In this document: positions 61,560-64,000 of the stretch, piece after piece
How positions within the stretch are numbered: the first letter of the stretch is position 1
Layout: the number at the start of each line of letters is the position of its first letter
Assembly (NCBI RefSeq): GCF_037963835.1
Contig: NZ_CP150145.1
Span: 6,572,001 to 6,636,000 of the forward strand
Source of the DNA: Paenibacillus sp. FSL H8-0332
Lineage (GTDB): Bacteria > Bacillota > Bacilli > Paenibacillales > Paenibacillaceae
Direction of reading: 5' to 3'
Length of the DNA: 64,000 nt
Translations under genes and position numbers: made by a program
The notes under the pieces: generated by a model
What the model saw: only the letters and a program-made list of their open reading frames with translations
The model's database searches: none
Told to the model about the DNA's origin: nothing

Positions 61560-61939
61560 GAAAAATCGGCATCATTTCATTGATGATATTACTTGTTTTT
61601 ATATATATTTTAGTCAGACCAAATCCTGAGATTGTTAGCGTCAGTCTTATTTCCGAAACAGCTGAAACTGCTTACACTGATAACGATAGCATTCGAATAT
61701 TCAAAGATGCTATAAGAACTGTGAAAAAAGTACGCGGGGCTGTTGATGTGGGTCCACCAACGTATCGAATGAATGTTACTTACGCGGATACCGAAGTTGT
61801 GAAATTCAGCCTTTATTTAGATTTTGAGACCAAAAGTGGATTTTTGATTAAGGATAGTAATAGCGAAAAAATGTTGAAATTAAAAGATCGCAGTTCTAGA
61901 GAATTAACAGATCTATTGAGTAAAGTAAGTACAAACTAA
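61556..61939 (+). CDS. Hypothetical exported or membrane-anchored protein
   Basis: A 127-residue protein with one N-terminal hydrophobic segment (about residues 4-21, IGIISLMILLVFIYILV) and an outer domain of mixed strands (RMNVTYADTEVVKFSLYLDF, then SGFLIKDSNSEKMLKLKDR). GGAGGG is 7 bases before the ATG. The fold pattern resembles small secreted proteins of Bacillales such as YhfM, but I would not assign it. It is convergent with the LysE gene and AT-rich compared with core genes. Confidence 0.65.
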   Translation: MRKIGIISLMILLVFIYILVRPNPEIVSVSLISETAETAYTDNDSIRIFKDAIRTVKKVRGAVDVGPPTYRMNVTYADTEVVKFSLYLDFETKSGFLIKDSNSEKMLKLKDRSSRELTDLLSKVSTN

Positions 61940-61964
61940 AATAGTCAGTTAAATGAGGATTGCT

Positions 61965-62582
61965 TTAGCCATACAACAGCCACCACAACTGAACTCCCAT
62001 GTAAACGGCGATTGCCCAGATCAGCAGGGCCGAAACGGTATTCAGCCCCTTCATGACCTTGCCGGACGCATCCATCCTGCCAAGCTGGCGGCCCGCTGCA
62101 GCAAGACCCAGGAACCAGAGCCAGGAGACGCCCACCGTCGCCGCCGCGAAGGTCCAGCGCACCGCCCCTTCGTATTGCAGCGAGCTGGTTCCGATCACGC
62201 CGACCGTATCCAGAAGGGCATGCGGGTTCAATAGAGATACTGACAGCGCATAGAGTATCTGTCCCTTCGGCGAGAGACGGCCCGACTCATCCTTTGCCGG
62301 AGCAGAGTGCCAGATTCTCCAGCCCATGAAGGTGAGAAACAAAATGCCCACACCATATATAACAGGCGTGACCCAGCGCAGCGATAAAATGACCAAGGAA
62401 ACTCCACCGACTGCGGCAGCGATAAGCAGTGTGTCGCATACCGCTGCCGTCAGTGCGACAGGCAGTACACTGCGAAATTTGGGGTGTTGTGCCCCTTGAT
62501 TAAAAACAAATATATTCTGCACGCCCAACGGCAGAATCAGCCCGAAGGCCAGGATCATTCCATGTAGAATGGCTTGCACCAT
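61965..62582 (-). CDS. LysE/ArgO family amino-acid exporter
   Basis: A 205-residue transporter with six membrane helices. The family start GMILAFGLILPLGVQNIFVFNQG and the second motif SVSLLNPHALLDTVGVIGTSSLQY mark it as LysE/ArgO-like, exporting basic amino acids. AAGGGGG precedes the ATG. It is divergent from the MocR-type regulator about 430 bases away. Regulation by that protein is possible but not shown. Confidence 0.9.
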   Translation of the reverse strand: MVQAILHGMILAFGLILPLGVQNIFVFNQGAQHPKFRSVLPVALTAAVCDTLLIAAAVGGVSLVILSLRWVTPVIYGVGILFLTFMGWRIWHSAPAKDESGRLSPKGQILYALSVSLLNPHALLDTVGVIGTSSLQYEGAVRWTFAAATVGVSWLWFLGLAAAGRQLGRMDASGKVMKGLNTVSALLIWAIAVYMGVQLWWLLYG

Positions 62583-63008
62583 TTCTTATCCCCCTTTGAT
62601 CTTCCTTATGATGCTTCGCGATAAACAAACCTCTCAGGCTTCCTCCGGTTATAACCTACTGATCGTACCCTGCCATAGCGGCTGCCGTAACCATCCAAGT
62701 TCTTCGACACACACCAACCAAGAGGAATGAAAGGAGAGGAATCATGGTAGACTGGAAGAACGAAAGAGAGAGAAAGCAAGCAAGCAATGAGGGATTATGT
62801 TAGTCAACAGCGGCTGTGAAGGGGGACAATCGCTCGGTGGCCTGCGCAGTGAGCAATGTGTTCGGTTTTTCGCATACAATTGGCCCGATTGCCTGCGCAG
62901 AGCATAATGTATTCGGTTTTCCGCATACAATTGGTCCGATTACCTACGCAGTGGATAATGTGCTCGGTTTTCGCTTTTGTACAATAATTCGTCCGGAAGG
63001 GGCCTGCC
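62583..63008. other. Divergent region between LysE and MocR genes
   Basis: 426 bases between divergent starts. The right half is a tandem 51-bp repeat (62839-62991). The left half is unremarkable, and no small gene with an SD was found. The open frames seen across the repeat are by-products of its 51-base period, a multiple of three. Confidence 0.6.
62839..62991. repeat. Three tandem 51-bp repeats upstream of the MocR gene
   Basis: Copies at 62839-62889, 62890-62940 and 62941-62991 (the last diverging after two-thirds). Each starts RCCTRCGCAG, then NATGTNTTCGGTTTT-like and GCATACAATTGG-like blocks. The exact spacing and location 18 bases before the regulator's TTG suggest repeated binding sites or recent slippage. 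Confidence 0.85.
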
Positions 63009-64000
63009 CTTGACACATCCACAACGCTCCAACCATGCAGACTTAAACACGCCCAGCCCATCCGTACATACGGAGGCTTCCCGGCCCGCAGCTCCTGGAG
63101 CGCTGCAAGCTGGTGCTGGCTCCGACCTACCGGAGAACTGGAAGCCGGACCCGGCTTCTCCGCTGCCGCTGCATGGTCAGATCTCCGGCTACTTCCTGAC
63201 CAAGATCAGCACCGGGGCCTGGCCTCCCGGTATGCGGCTGGCCCCGCAGCGGGTGCTGTGCCGCAAGCTCGGAGTGAATCGCAGCACGGTGGTTACAGCG
63301 TTGGGCCAGCTGACCGCCTTGGGCCTGATTGAAGGCAGACGCGGCGGCGGAACTATAGTTACAGGTATGCGGCAGCCTATCGGCCATACAGATACGGCAG
63401 ACGCAGCAGCTCCGGCCGGAACGGAGCGTTCAGCCCACGGTAACTGGAACGACTATGTGGAGGAGGGGATTCACTATCCCAACCTGCCCACCGTACAGGA
63501 CATTAACCGGCTCGAATACGAGCCGGGCCTGATCCGCCTTGGCACGGGTGAGCCAGCGCCTGAGCTGCTGCCCGGAGCCGCGATGAACGAGGTGCTGGCC
63601 GGACTCGCGCAGCGCGTTCTTCCTCCGCTCTCCTATGAAGAGCCGCTCGGTAGTCCGGTGCTGCGGGCGGCGGTCAGCCGGTTACTGGCCCGGAGCGGCA
63701 TTACCGCTGGCCCGGACTCCATTCTGATTACCTCCGGCGCCCTTCAGGGGCTTCAGCTCATTGCCCTCGGGCTGCTGCCGCGCGGCTCGTCTATTCTGCT
63801 GGAGAAGCCGTCTTATCTGTATTCGATTCATGCCTTTCAGTCTGCGGGGGTGAAATTCAGCGGCCTGCCTATGGATGAGCGTGGTCTGATCCCGGACCGT
63901 CTTGCAGCCGAGGCGGTCCGCAGTAAGGCCGCGATGCTCTACAGTATCCCTTCTTTTCATAACCCTACAGGGATCTTGATGGACGCCGAGCGCCGCCGGG
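63009..64000 (+). CDS. MocR family (GntR-aminotransferase) regulator, 3' end beyond window
   Basis: Start is a TTG 7 bases behind GGAAGGGG. It is open to the window edge, about 330 codons. An unconserved N-terminal stretch of about 50 residues precedes a GntR winged helix (PLHGQISGYFLTKISTGAWPPGMRLAPQRVLCRKLGVNRSTVV). After a linker comes a fold-type I aminotransferase domain (IRLGTGEPAPELLPG, SGALQGLQLIALGLL, SIPSFHNPTG). The PLP lysine would lie beyond the edge. MocR proteins use PLP-bound ligands to control nearby genes such as pdxST, transporters or amino-acid genes; the target here is unknown. Confidence 0.9.

Noticed and set aside
62839..62991. Possible CRISPR array
   Set aside because: The units are contiguous 51-bp tandem copies with no spacers and only three copies; no cas genes nearby.
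62804..63061. Minus-strand frame with repeating NRTNCMRKTEYI-like units, resembling a repeat protein
   Set aside because: Product of the 51-bp tandem DNA repeat (a multiple of three); no SD, and it overlaps the MocR start.

Overview
The window looks like a chromosomal segment of an endospore-forming, flagellated Gram-positive rod, most likely a Paenibacillus. The evidence is gene content and order: spoIIID-mbl-flhO-flhP, the spoIIQ-spoIID-murA block, a complete F1Fo ATP synthase operon, a upp-glyA-ywlG-ywlE-mntP-sua5-spoIIR block, prmC-prfA, frequent TTG/GTG starts behind strong Shine-Dalgarno (SD) sequences, and HTH-TPR receptors like those described in Paenibacillus. I found no rRNA, tRNA, CRISPR array, prophage or intact insertion sequence. 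Almost every gene from the left edge to about 45.1 kb is on the minus strand, so the text below follows transcription from right to left.

Left part (1-34 kb) is core genome. From the left it holds a truncated DUF5693 membrane protein, phosphoglucomutase, FabZ and a small EpuA-type membrane protein. Next come two rod/hook-like flagellar proteins, Mbl, and the sporulation genes spoIIID, spoIIQ and spoIID. Then murA, a DUF1146 protein and atpZ-I-B-E-F-H-A-G-D-C. After these are UDP-GlcNAc 2-epimerase, upp, glyA, ywlG, an arginine phosphatase, mntP, sua5, spoIIR, two tandem FtsW/RodA paralogues, prmC, prfA and ychF. Promoter-like sequences fit compartment-specific sporulation control: sigma-F-like upstream of spoIIQ and spoIIR, and sigma-E-like upstream of spoIIID.

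Middle part (34-45 kb) is a carotenoid operon. It encodes three CrtN/CrtI-type desaturases/oxidases, a squalene/phytoene-synthase-type enzyme, a CruF-type hydratase, a glycosyltransferase, an acyltransferase, type 2 isopentenyl-diphosphate isomerase and a GNAT protein. Upstream of it lies a MerR-type regulator with a cobalamin-binding domain carrying the W-x9-EH and ExHxxG motifs of the B12 photoreceptor CarH. Both the operon promoter and the regulator's own promoter carry TACA direct repeats with an exact 11-bp period (four and three copies) starting inside the -10 box. The cluster is therefore predicted to be light-induced.

Right part (45-64 kb) is accessory. It holds a PLD-like protein, cardiolipin synthase, a TetR-RND efflux pair, a divergent TorD chaperone/MoaA pair, and a small gene broken by an in-frame stop. 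It then holds a signalling island of three paralogous HTH-TPR receptors, a Spo0E-like phosphatase gene (59 codons) and a 46-residue secreted propeptide gene that overlaps the 3' end of one receptor. The window ends with a LysE exporter and a divergent, truncated MocR-type regulator separated by a 51-bp tandem repeat. The peptide-receptor module and the CarH-type operon are the two most interesting systems.
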